DNA of 64,000 nucleotides, taken from positions 1,337,519 to 1,401,518 of the forward strand of contig NC_090627.1 in assembly GCF_004359215.1 (NCBI RefSeq), read 5' to 3'. A model generated the notes under the pieces. That model had not been told where the DNA came from, made no database searches, and saw only the letters and a program-made list of their open reading frames with translations. The stretch comes from Bremia lactucae. Its lineage: Eukaryota > Oomycota > Peronosporomycetes > Peronosporales > Peronosporaceae. Each line of letters starts with the position of its first letter. The first letter of the stretch is position 1. Both the position numbers and the translations under genes were made by a program. Positions 31,938 to 42,479 of the stretch are shown in pieces.

Positions 31938-33116
31938 CGTCCAGTCGACACCTTTTATGTAATAAATACAGACTGGCGCATAAATAACCAATTTCACAAA
32001 ATATGTGATTCGACAAAATAATTGTAAGCAAAAGACAGATGCCATCTAATTAAACGATCTAAAGTTCTCCTAATATTACACAATCCCCGTTAGGTACACT
32101 TGGTTAACTTAAGGGGATGGTCAATTACTTAAGCGGGGTAATTGTACCTACCTCTTGGGTGAAATTCACATTGTGACAAACCCTTGTGTTTGTGATGCAC
32201 ATAGGTCCATTCACATTAGGAGGGATGACGGCTAGCGTCATCCGTTACGCAAGGTATCTAGAAAGATACGCTCGCAATACATATTAGTGTTATCTACAGA
32301 GATGAATTTTTTGATTGGTAAAAATAAGTATCCATTTTTAATACGATTAAATATAAAGTAGTCTGAAAACTACTTCCTACTTGGTAAGTGCGCACGAGGA
32401 GTCGGATTACCGCTCCCGTGACGACACTTTACTTGAGTACTTAGTGCGTTGGGCGTGGTCGCTAAGGCGCCCAACACATCTACCTCACTGCACGCAAGAG
32501 AAGACGATCTAACCGCTTCCTCGCTATGCTAGGGTGTGTGTCTAAGTAGAGCGTGATCGAATAACGACGTACAAGCCTACACCCGTACACTCGAAACCTT
32601 TCATGTAATAAATACAAACTGGCGCATAAATAACCAATTTCACAAAATATGTGATTCGACAAAATAATTGTAAGCAAAAGACAGATGCCATCTAATTAAA
32701 CGATCTAAAGTTCTCCTAATATTACACAATCCCCGTTAGGTACACTTGGTTAACTTAAGGGGATGGTCAATTACTTAAGCGGGGTAATTGTACCTACCTC
32801 TTGGGTGAAATTCACATTGTGACAAACCCTTGTGTTTGTGATGCACATAGGTTCATTCACATTAGGAGGGATGACGGCTAGCGTCATCCGTTACGCAAGG
32901 TATCTAGAAAGATACGCTCGCAATACATATTAGTGTTATCTACAGAGATGAATTTTTTGATTGGTAAAAATAAGTATCCATTTTTAATACGATTAAATAT
33001 AAAGTAGTCTGAAAACTACTTCCTACTTGGTAAGTGCGCACGAGGAGTCGGATTACCGCTCCCGTGACGACACTTTACTTGAGTACTTAGTGCGTTGGGC
33101 GTGGTCGCTAAGGCGC
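31938..33116 (+). repeat. 646-bp-period tandem repeat of G1 LTR plus flank
   Basis: 31938-32583 is repeated from 32584 to the gap edge at 33116 with an exact offset of 646 bases and only a handful of differences (for example AGGTCCATT versus AGGTTCATT). Each unit has ~110 bp of flank (ACTGGCGCATAAATAACC) followed by a G1 LTR (32050-32581; 32696-33116, cut by the gap). The LTR start is TTAAACG rather than TGTAACG. Near identity next to an assembly gap suggests an assembly redundancy. Confidence 0.85.
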
Positions 33117-33790
33117 NNNNNNNNNNNNNNNNNNNNNNNNNNNNNNNNNNNNNNNNNNNNNNNNNNNNNNNNNNNNNNNNNNNNNNNNNNNNNNNNNNNN
33201 NNNNNNNNNNNNNNNNNNNNNNNNNNNNNNNNNNNNNNNNNNNNNNNNNNNNNNNNNNNNNNNNNNNNNNNNNNNNNNNNNNNNNNNNNNNNNNNNNNNN
33301 NNNNNNNNNNNNNNNNNNNNNNNNNNNNNNNNNNNNNNNNNNNNNNNNNNNNNNNNNNNNNNNNNNNNNNNNNNNNNNNNNNNNNNNNNNNNNNNNNNNN
33401 NNNNNNNNNNNNNNNNNNNNNNNNNNNNNNNNNNNNNNNNNNNNNNNNNNNNNNNNNNNNNNNNNNNNNNNNNNNNNNNNNNNNNNNNNNNNNNNNNNNN
33501 NNNNNNNNNNNNNNNNNNNNNNNNNNNNNNNNNNNNNNNNNNNNNNNNNNNNNNNNNNNNNNNNNNNNNNNNNNNNNNNNNNNNNNNNNNNNNNNNNNNN
33601 NNNNNNNNNNNNNNNNNNNNNNNNNNNNNNNNNNNNNNNNNNNNNNNNNNNNNNNNNNNNNNNNNNNNNNNNNNNNNNNNNNNNNNNNNNNNNNNNNNNN
33701 NNNNNNNNNNNNNNNNNNNNNNNNNNNNNNNNNNNNNNNNNNNNNNNNNNNNNNNNNNNNNNNNNNNNNNNNNNNNNNNNNNNNNNNNNN
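33117..33790. other. Assembly gap
   Basis: 674 unresolved bases. The gag gene and start of the protease of the G1 element should lie here or be longer than the gap suggests. Confidence 0.99.
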
Positions 33791-34790
33791 ATGGAGAGTC
33801 CGTATGACCTCATCCTAGGCATGCCATGGTTGGCAAAGTACCAACCATGGATAGACTGGCGTACACGCACAGTTGCGAACTCTACGCAGGACACCGGAAA
33901 GGATGTGCTCCTGCGAGAGGCCTATGCAACTGATGTCGTGTCGAACACAGTTGAGGGTGCGTTGACGGGATGTCAAACGTCACCAATTCCTACCCAGCTC
34001 GTGGAGACTGAGGTAGTGAATAGGACGATGACAAGTAGTCATGCGTCCGAATGTCCTGCACAGAGCCGAGAGCCTGTGGCAGTAGACGGCGAGCTGACAA
34101 GAAGTCATGCGTCGCATAAACCGGCACAGTGCCAAGAGCCTGGTGCGGTTGGAAGGGGTGCGTTAGCCAGGAGTGCAACGACACCCGCTTCCCAGAAAAG
34201 GGTCGTGGTAACTCGAAAAACGAGTACCCGACAGATTAGGACGATCAAAGGCACGTCTAAACGAGTGACCTTTGGATCAGTCTCTAATGAAGAGGACGGG
34301 CCTTCGAACGAGGTGTTCGAGGCCGTCAAAGACGAAATTGCGGAGGCATCCTCAGTTGAGGTGCTCCGGCAAGTCTATAAATCTGCCGAGGAGATAGTAA
34401 ATTCCCCGGAGATGTCGTGGGATCTGTTCCTTGCCGAATTAAAGGAAGGAAAGATCCACGAAGTAGTCACACCAGTTCCAGAAGAGAACTTGGTGGACTG
34501 TTGCTCGTCGTCCACAATAGACGAGAGCGTCCTAGAAACGGACAGAAAGAAGCGGTGTGCTGCTCAAGGCTAGGATGCCTTGAGAGACAGTCCGTTCTTT
34601 GAGGTTCTGTGGAAACATCGCGATGCGTTCCCAGAAGAAGTGTCGTGCCGCCTAACAGCAGATAGGGGCATCGGGCACGAGGTAGACTTCGAACCTGGCA
34701 CCAAGTATTGTGTGACAAGGCAATGGCCGTTGCCGAAAGAACAAGTCGATTATATCGATGAGTTCTTCGACAAGCGAGCCAAGGCGGGAC
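33791..34790 (+). pseudogene. G1 protease end, linker and RT start (split by Copia)
   Basis: Directly after the gap the plus strand reads YDLILGMPWLAKYQPWIDW, the retropepsin segment shared with G2 and G3. A long hydrophilic linker to 34573 has imperfect repeats (SSHASECPAQ, RSHASHKPAQ) and ends in a stop. One frame on, 34580-34790 holds the RT N-terminus: FEVLWKHRDAFPEEV, GTKYCVTRQWPLPKEQVDYI. Coding is interrupted at 34790 by the Copia insertion and resumes at 39842. Confidence 0.85.
34786..34790 (+). other. Target site duplication of Copia C1 (left)
   Basis: GGGAC, repeated at 39837-39841 on the other side of the element. It lies within G1 RT codons. Confidence 0.9.
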
Positions 34791-35054
34791 TTTTCGCTTG
34801 ACATAAAGAAGAAGTCTTTAGCACTGTAATAAAAGGATTCTGTCATTATCTGTTGCCCTTGTGTTATCTGTCATACCTCTCTAAAGCTCATGTTCATCTA
34901 AGCAGTTTCTTGCAGCCGAAGCTGATCGAAGGTAATAACACGACAGGTCCTATGTCGTTAGCCGCCACTTCAACCACCGCAGCACGCCTCTTCATGCACA
35001 TACGTACCTAGCATGAAACGACTAACCAACTCAGAAATAATACAATTTCCAACA
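34791..35054 (-). repeat. Copia C1 3' LTR
   Basis: 264 bp. On the minus strand it starts TGTTGGAAATTG. It differs from the other LTR (39573-39836, also 264 bp) at about six positions, so ~97-98% identity. A polypurine tract (GCCGAGGAGGAG on the minus strand, 35055-35068) precedes it. The distal end reads GCGAAAA, not the usual CA, but the flanking GGGAC duplication fixes it. Confidence 0.9.
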
Positions 35055-35065
35055 CTCCTCCTCGG

Positions 35066-38000
35066 CTAAGACTTACCGTCATAACCAACACGCATTAAAG
35101 CACGCAATTTTGCAAGCTTGGTCGCGTCGAGTGCCTTGGTCAGCAAATCGGCTAGCATTTCCTCCAATCGCAGGTACTGTGCCAGCACAATCCCACGTCG
35201 GGCAAAATCGCAAACAAACTTGACTCGAACGTCAGTATGTTTGGCCTTGAGCGACGACGCTTCTCCTTCAAGCTGTCGAATAGCAGCTTGATTGTCGACA
35301 TGCATTAACATGGGCAATTTTGGCACTGCGCCAAATTCGCATAGCATTTCGCGTATGCCTAAAAGCTCTCGCGCCACCTCCGATGCCGCCACAAATTAGG
35401 CTTCCATTCTCGATAGTGATACACCACCCTGTTTTTTGGCACACCAGCTGACCGCCATACCGTTGAGAAGTATAATACCTCCGGTCAGAGACTTCCTGTC
35501 ACGCTTGTCTGCGGCGAAATCCGCGTCGCTATAGCTTTCAACCACAATCGACATCCTGTCATTTTCGCTTGGTGTCATGTTGAGTTCCATCGACTTCGTG
35601 CCTTTTAGATAGCGCGCCACCCGCTTTGCAAGCTTCCAATCGTGAAGCAGGGGTTGATGGGTTTGACGTGTCGCTTTGTGGACCGCAAACACAATGTCGG
35701 GCCGCGTGCATCGCGCAACCCAAAGTAGCGACCCAACTAGTGACTGAAACTCCTTGACTGTGGGTAATCCATTCTTGCCCTTGCCCTCTAGCAACATACT
35801 ATCACTTGGATGTACCTCGTAGCAATCAGAACCGATCGGCGCAAGTGTTGGATTTGCATTCGAGAGTCCATGCTCACGTAGCAAGTCGTTTAAAGCCTCC
35901 TCCTCCTGGTCCAGCTGATAGCCACCACCATCGTTAAGCACCACTCGCATCCCAAGAAATTTGCTCACTTGTCCGAAATTTTTAATCGACAAACTTGATA
36001 GAGCTTCGAAGAAACGGTCAACTGCGGCCGCATCAGTGCCGGTGACAAAAAGGTCATCCACGTAAACACCCACCACAACAATGTCCTTTTCATCGCGGTT
36101 CCAGTAGAGACACATGTCAGACACGCACTGTGTGAAGCCCGCATCGCACAACTTTGCGTGAAGAAGCTGACTCCATAATCGTCCAGCCTGCTTGAGGCCG
36201 TACAAGCTCTTGCATAGTTCTAGCGAAAGCTCGTTCTTGCTTGTCACGCCGAAACTCTTCATAGTCGCTTCACCAATGTCCATGCCTTGCGGTACCTGCA
36301 AGAATATCTTAAGGTGAGATTCCTTATCCACTTTCACGTAAGCGTTGGGTATATCCCCGTGCTTAGCGGGCACTCCCCACGTTGCTGCCAGAGCAAGTAG
36401 TACCTTGACCGTTGATATGTCCATCACTGCGGCCAAGGTAAGCTGGTAATCAACACCAAAAACTTGCTCATTCCCGCACGCAACAAGTCGAGCCTTGAGC
36501 CGCTCGAGATCACCGTGCGCATCGGTCTTCGTCTTAAACACCCATTCGGTGTGCAGTGCATTACTACTGGGACTTCGTTTGACCAATCGCCAAACCTTGA
36601 TCTCTTCGAGAGCTTCTATCTCTTCACGCATGGCTATCTCCCACCCTTCGCGCTTACTGCTGCGCATCGCTTCCCCATAATTCTTGGGATCGCGCTCGTA
36701 AATGTGAGCCACGACACTCTCTTCACGTTCTTGCTCCTCCTGAACACCAATAGACTGCGCACGTTTCGATGCACCCCGAGTCCTGTGGGCATCACGCGTC
36801 CATGACTTCGACTTCTTCTTTCCTTTTTGACTTTTCGAAGCCAAAACCATGACTCCTTCACTTGAGCATGTCGACACCACACCATCTTCCTGATCCTCGA
36901 AGTCGAGTGCTCTACGCAACTGACTGTTCTGCTCATCACTCAGAGTTTGGATGTCCCTTACGTGTTGCGTAACCACGACTTTATTGTCCTTTTGCAGAAA
37001 TACCTTGTAGCCCTTGGTTTCGTCGCTGCGCCCGATAATTACGCCGACTTGAGACCTTTTTGCCAGCGAGTTCTTGCGCGGGTCGCGGTAAACAGAACAA
37101 ACAGATCCAAAAACCACAATGTCACGCAAATCAGGAGCACGCTTCGTAAGTATCTCCGTAGGCGATGCTCTTTCCTCATTTGCACTTGTCGGGCTGCGAT
37201 TAAGGATATATGAGGCATACTCAACCGCATCACCCCAGAACGACAAAGGGAGTCGACTTGCAAATATCATCGAGCGAGCCATATTAAGCACCGTCCGGTG
37301 CATTCTCTCAGCTTTTTCATTTAATGCTTGATGTCTGGCTTCACTGACTTGTCTTGAAACACCTGTTGACTTGCAAAACAGGTCGACATTTTCATACTTA
37401 CCTCCCCCGTCCGTCCTTAGGACATGTACACGACAGTTAAACTGACGCTCGAAAAAGGCCAAAAACTGCTCGAACTTCTTCGCCGCCTGGTCCTTGGTCT
37501 TAGCGAGAAATACGCGACAGTAATTAGACTTGTGATCCACGAAATTTATCAAGTACCGGTTCCCAAGTCGGTCCCTTGGTGTCATCGGACCTTTAAGGTC
37601 AGAACATATGACACCGCCAATACAGTCGATTGGCGAGTGAGCCCCCGTGTCCTTGTGCGACTGCACATTCTTGGTCTGTTTCCCCTCTGCGCACGACACA
37701 CACGTAGGTCTTGAACGATTCGTTATCTTGATGCCTGACGCCGGGTCCTTAGCCATCAGCTCAATCGCGTCGTAGCCCAGATGACCCAGTCGCTGGTGAA
37801 AGTGGTATAGTGAACCACTCTGCATCTCCTTGACCGACTCGTTTGATGTCTCGTGCGTAATTATCGCCATCAATACATCACTTGGTGTGCGTTTTGGGGC
37901 CACCGTCTTTACGTAAAGAACATTATTATCCATTAAAATGTCGAATACGACTTCACCATCGCTGCGCCTGACTAGTGCGCGCTTCATGCCATCATACACG

Positions 38001-38569
38001 ATTCCGAACCCCTTTCGTTCGAGCCTGCCGTACAAAATTATATTACGCGAGAGCTCTGGTGCGAGGTTTACTTCAGTCAACGTGACGTCCCGCACTTGCC
38101 CTCCTGCTACCACAGTGAGTACCACGTTACCAACACGTAACAGCTTGACTGATTCGCCATCCGCCAGATGGCACTCATGTTCGCACATTTTTGCGTCTTG
38201 CAACAAAGATTGGTCATTAACCAGGTGGCGACTGGACCCACTGTCCAGAATCCATCCATCACGATCAGTGTTTTCTCCAATCACCAGTGTCGGGTTCAGC
38301 TTGTCATGACGTGAGCTCTTAATACTGGCGCCTTCGCCAATTGCGAGCACAATATTTCCACCGCCCTTGGCTCGACGGCCTCCGTTTGTGTAACTAGTAT
38401 TTTTGCTTCGACAATCAGCCTTGACATGCCCTGCTTTACCAGGTACGTGTCTCCTTGCGCAACGCAGAATCTTCCACATGCGCGACGACCTCCTTTCCAA
38501 AGGCGCGTCCTGACCTGGATTCAATTTCGATCGTCTGCGCAAAATGCGCAAGTTCTTCTGCCTGGACAA
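35066..38569 (-). pseudogene. Copia C1 pol polyprotein, one nonsense codon
   Basis: A 1057-residue frame (38569-35396) then, after a single in-frame TAA at 35396-35398 and in the same frame, 109 more codons to 35066. Domains in Copia order: zinc-knuckle remnant PGKAGHVKADC (~43-53); protease WILDSGSSRHLV (Asp 109); integrase zinc finger (HFHQRLGH ~256 to CVSC ~293); core with ICSDLKGPM (Asp 324), RTDGGG (Asp 387) and EKAERMHR (Glu 421); reverse transcriptase ~655-900 with YGLKQAGRLW and the active site VYVDDLF (~836-840); RNase H SYSDADFAAD, then MHVDNQAAIRQL and EEMLADLLTKAL after the stop. The integrase-before-RT order defines Ty1/Copia. The stop is in RNase H (Glu-Ala-stop-Phe-Val-Ala-Ala-Ser). 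Otherwise complete; recently active by its LTRs. Confidence 0.93.
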
Positions 38570-39628
38570 GGTAATCGACGCGATGCGTTTGATACTTAGC
38601 CATCAATATTGTCGATAGCTCGGGTGATGCGTATCGCACAATGTTGTCGAGAACTTGCTGCTCAGCCCCCCCCCCCAGCTGCATCACTGACTGCGACGAG
38701 GTAGAGGTAATGTTCTGGCCATGAGCGCTTATTGTCCTTCCTTGCCGTGAATAACTTCATCGCTTGAGCCGCAGTGATGCTGGTCTTGAAGGTGTCAAGC
38801 ATACGCTGCATGACATATTGGAGAGTCGGTAGCACAGCCCACCAAGTGTCTACTTGCTTGTTGAAGCACCGCTCCGCAGTACCCGTCAAATACTGCCCCA
38901 GAACGTCAGTCTTGACGTTTTCTGTCCATAGAAAGCCGCACGACTCTTGGGCCATGTCCACCTGTCGCGAGAAAGTCTTGCCCCAATCAAAAAAAGCCAG
39001 ATCCGAGACAAACATACAGCTCAGTCCCATCAAACTTGCGTATAGCAAGCTTACGCTGCCTCGCGTCAGGCGTTCGATACTGAGACGTGGTAGGAGCTTG
39101 AGCCGGAGCTTGAGGCTGCGGTTGATACGGGGATGGAACAGGTGGGCGAGGTGGTGGTTGTGCGCGTTGCGGCACATCTTGATGAGCCCTTGACTTAAAC
39201 CCGTCAAGCCTGTCCATAGTAGGACGCGGCGCTTGGTGACTCCGCAAGTCCGACCAGTCGAGAACGTCTCGATGTAGCTTGCCTGCGAAGTCGGCGCCAA
39301 GCATAGAGCCAAACACACCGCTGTCGACAGCGCCTCGCATGCGCTCGTCTTCGGCAATTCTTGCCTGCGACAGCTCCATCTTCTTAATGCGCTCTTCCAT
39401 GCCCCCCAGCATCGTGAGAACCCTCTCTAGCACATTGGTATCCGCGCTCCTTTCGTGAGCTTGAGGAGGGACGACCACAGCAGGCTCCGTCGCAGCCCTT
39501 TCGTGACTGGTTGTTGGAGGTGCCTGTGCCGTGTTGGCGTCGTCTTTCATCTCTGAGCTTGGGCTCATAACCTTTTCGCTTGACATAGAGAAGAAGTCTT
39601 CAGCACTGTAATAAAAGGATTCTGTCAT
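38436..39628 (-). pseudogene. Copia C1 gag with homopolymer frameshifts
   Basis: Three minus-strand frames follow each other: 39628-38987 (Pro/Gln-rich N-terminus, [19 protein letters not shown] coiled helix, then [20 protein letters not shown]), 39357-38662 (from [17 protein letters not shown] through [20 protein letters not shown]) and 38687-38436 (QQVLDNIVRYASPEL, HRVDYLVQAEELAHFAQTIE). The first break is at a T7 run near 38990 and the second at a C11 run near 38666, both places where a single-base indel or a sequencing error would explain it. The open frame starts inside the LTR (ATG 39628), passing through the primer-binding site; a later ATG at 39565 lies outside the LTR. Confidence 0.8.
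39561..39572 (-). other. Possible primer-binding site of Copia C1
   Basis: GGTTATGAGCCC on the minus strand directly follows the 5' LTR. The position fits; the primer tRNA was not identified. Confidence 0.4.
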
Positions 39629-39836
39629 TATCTGTTGCCCTTGTATTATCTGTCATACCTCTCTACAGCTCATGTTCATCTAAGCAGTTTCTTGCAGCCG
39701 AAGCTGATCGAAGGTAATAACACGACAGGCCCTATGTCGTTAGCCGCCACTTCAACCACCGCAGTACGCCTCTTCATGCACATACGTACCTAGCATGAAA
39801 CGACTAACCAACTCAGAAATAATACAATTTCCAACA
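39573..39836 (-). repeat. Copia C1 5' LTR
   Basis: 264 bp, nearly identical to 34791-35054. Starts TGTTGGAAATTG on the minus strand at 39836. Confidence 0.9.
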
Positions 39837-39841
39837 GGGAC
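39837..39841 (+). other. Target site duplication of Copia C1 (right)
   Basis: GGGAC, matching 34786-34790. Confidence 0.9.
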
Positions 39842-41235
39842 ATGTGCGTGGGAGCAAATCGCCTCACTGCAGCCCGACCTTTTGTGTGCGTAAAGCCACA
39901 GGTGGATGGCGCGTGGTTCATGCTTACAATAAGCTGAACACGGCGACCATACCGGCGCAAACGCCAATCCCGCGGAAAGATGTTTTGTTGAACTCCAGGG
40001 GAAAGTCAACTATTTTTTTCGAGTTGGATTTAAAGGATGGCTACTATCAGGTACTCATGCGAAAGTCCGATGTAGCCAAAACGGCAGTAAGCACCCCAAG
40101 CGGTATGCTTTGGGGGTAACTTGTGATGCCCTAAAATTTGAAAAACGCACCAGCGACATTTAACCGAGTGGTGACTCATGTGATGCGTCAGCACCGTGCC
40201 TATCGCCCCATTACTTTGACGATGTATTCGTGCATAGTAGGATCGAGGACGGCCTGACCGCAACTGAGTCGCACAAGCGTCATTTAGACGCTGTGTTGCA
40301 GACTTTGAAGGACGCCCGATTGTACATTACTTGCAAAAGTGCATTATTGGGGTCCCCGAAATACCTGTGCTGGGCTGCATCTTAGGTACACATGTTATAC
40401 GAGCAGACCCTGACAAGGTATAATCGGTAAGATAATGGCCAATACCACGGCATGTGAAGGATTTGCGCTAATTCCTGCGGCTCGCTAATTACTTGCATAT
40501 ATATTTTGCAAGAATTATGCGGAGTAAACTAAACCATTGTCTGACCTCCTTAAAAAACGCAGAATGGGTTTAGTTAACAGAACATGATAATGCCTTCACA
40601 TCAGTGAAGCAATCTCTTGTAGAGGCTCCGGTCTTGGCATTGCCAGACGCGGATAAGCCCTTTAGCGTCGTCTGCGATGCATGTAATTTTGCAATAGGCA
40701 TCGCGCTCATGCAGAAGGATGACGACGGCGTTGACATGTGTGTCATCTCTTATCAGTCCCGGCTATAAAAAGCCGCGGAACTGAATTACCCTGTGCATGA
40801 CAAAGAGCTACTTTCAATAAAGTATGCTCTTGTCAAGTCTCGTGTGCACGTAGTAGGCACCGAACCATTTGTGGTTTATAAGGATCACGCATCACTGCGG
40901 ACCGCAACAAACTCACCGCACCTCTCGCCTAGAATGGCAAGATGGCTCACATTCTTCTCTGAATTCAATTTTAAAGTTGAATATAAGCCGGGTAAGTCGA
41001 ATGTCTTGGCTGACTCTTTATCGCGCAGACCAGACTTCGAGGTTAGACTCCAGGAAAGTGTGTCTTGTGCGAAAGCACAAATTCAGCCGTCAACGTTGGC
41101 AGCCATGAAGGCATACCATGTGACGAGCTCATTGGCCTCTGAGATAAAAGAGCTACAGTCAGGACAACCATTGTTGCCTGCTGTTGGATCACTTCATTGG
41201 ACGAAAGGTTACCCTTCCGTCGCACCTGAAAACTA
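39842..41235 (+). pseudogene. G1 reverse transcriptase and RNase H (after Copia)
   Basis: RT resumes with CVRKATGGWRVVHAYNKLNT, PIPRKDVLLNSRGKSTIF, LKDGYYQVLMRKSD and, after a TAA at ~40118 and shifts, the active site HYFDDVFVHSR near 40215. The thumb region 40300-40560 is badly broken. RNase H spans ~40600-41050: VVCDACNFAIGIALMQ, then from 40793 YPVHDKELLSIKYALVKSR, FVVYKDHASLRTA (YKD where YTD is usual), and NVLADSLSRRPDFE. Non-functional. Confidence 0.85.
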
Positions 41236-41281
41236 AGCTAAATCGCTTTAATACAGCGATGGCCTGTTATGGCATCAGCTG

Positions 41282-42432
41282 TCACCTTCTGATCCCTTAA
41301 AAATCTATGTGCCTCATGACACAGATCTCAAGCTGATGATCCTACACGAACTCCATGATGCGCCATCTAGTGGGCGTCTGGGCCGTGAAAAGACATCCTA
41401 CGAGTGTCAGAGGAATTTGGTGGCCACATCTATAAAGATGGGTGGCCAACTATATTCGCTCTTGCGAACAGTGTCAGCGCATTAAATCTGCACCGTCCAG
41501 CAGTGCGCCACCGAAGCCGCTACCGATTCCAACCAACTGTTGGAAGTCAGTAAGCCTGGACTTCATGTTTGGCATGCCGCCCGATCATAAGCGTCGGACA
41601 GGGCCCCGACCGATGGCCAAACAGATCGTGCTAATCGGGTCGTGGCGGATGTCTTACGCACTATAGCAACTCGTAAAGAGTGGAGCAAGCAATTGCCCTT
41701 TGTGGAGTTCACTATAAATAACAGTGTCCACGCCAGTACGGGTGAGACACCGTTTTATGTTAACGAACTGCGCCATCCTCGGACGCCAGTCTCGTTTGTG
41801 CACAGCCCGAGTCTTAGTGGGGGAGGGCCCCTCACTATGCTCGGTGCGAAAAGAGGGATATAGTTTCGTCAATATGACGATGATCCATGAGGGTATCATC
41901 TCAAAGACTGAAACTTACCCTAGTGACCCTGCCAGTTTAGCACTGGTCAGTAAAACTACGCCTTATGACCGACCTCTTGGCGGTATCATAGGCGAGTTTG
42001 ATGCCAAAAGCGTGAGCGAGGCTCAACGCTTTGTGGATGAGCGATTAGCCATCACACGTTAAGTCCGTGACGCAATGGCAAGCGCACAGGACAAGCAAAA
42101 CGAATATGCGGACCGAAATGGTCGCAAATAATGAACGCTTTAGAGTGGGTGAAAAAGTATTATTAAGTACTGGTACCCTACCTAAAAATGCAATTTCTGT
42201 ACTACCTGGAGGTTTTACGAAGTTGTTGCCGCGTTTCATTGGACCCTTTACGATGGTAGAAGAGGGTGGAGACCTACATTATAGGCTCACCCTTCCCCCG
42301 TATATGAAGACGCACCCCGTATTTTACGTGGGTCGTCTGAAACGGTATGTGGACCCAAATGAAGTCACATATCCCCATCTGTCAAAGGAAACTATGGTGA
42401 CGCCGACTGTGAGTCGAGCGTCGATTGGGTGA
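41282..42432 (+). pseudogene. G1 integrase with deleted catalytic core
   Basis: The zinc-binding region (DTDLKLMILHELHDAPSSGR, RSCEQCQR) has Arg where the second His is expected. The core starts with SVSLDFMFGMPPDHK but then jumps within ~60 bases to VVADVLRTIATRKEWSKQLP and FVEFTINNSVHASTG, so the part with the second Asp and the Glu (about 200 bp) is gone. The C-terminal part is well kept in 42067-42432: RVGEKVLLSTGTLP, LLPRFIGPFTMVEEGG, HPVFYVGRLKRYVDP. A stretch at 41860-42060 has shifts. Confidence 0.85.
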
Positions 42433-42479
42433 GGGAGACGAAGAAGGCAAAAAAAAACGATCAGCCGACCGAATCCTTT

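Noticed and set aside
32050..33116. The tandem LTR copies as 5' and 3' LTRs of one element
   Set aside because: Each copy carries the same upstream flank and nothing lies between them, so they are a tandem duplication or assembly redundancy.
33016..33894. Long open frames on both strands across the gap
   Set aside because: They are open only because N codons are not stops. Only the part after 33790 is real sequence.
36464..38309. Several plus-strand ORFs of 60-123 residues within the Copia element
   Set aside because: All are shadows of the minus-strand pol frame and show no coiled-coil or conserved feature.
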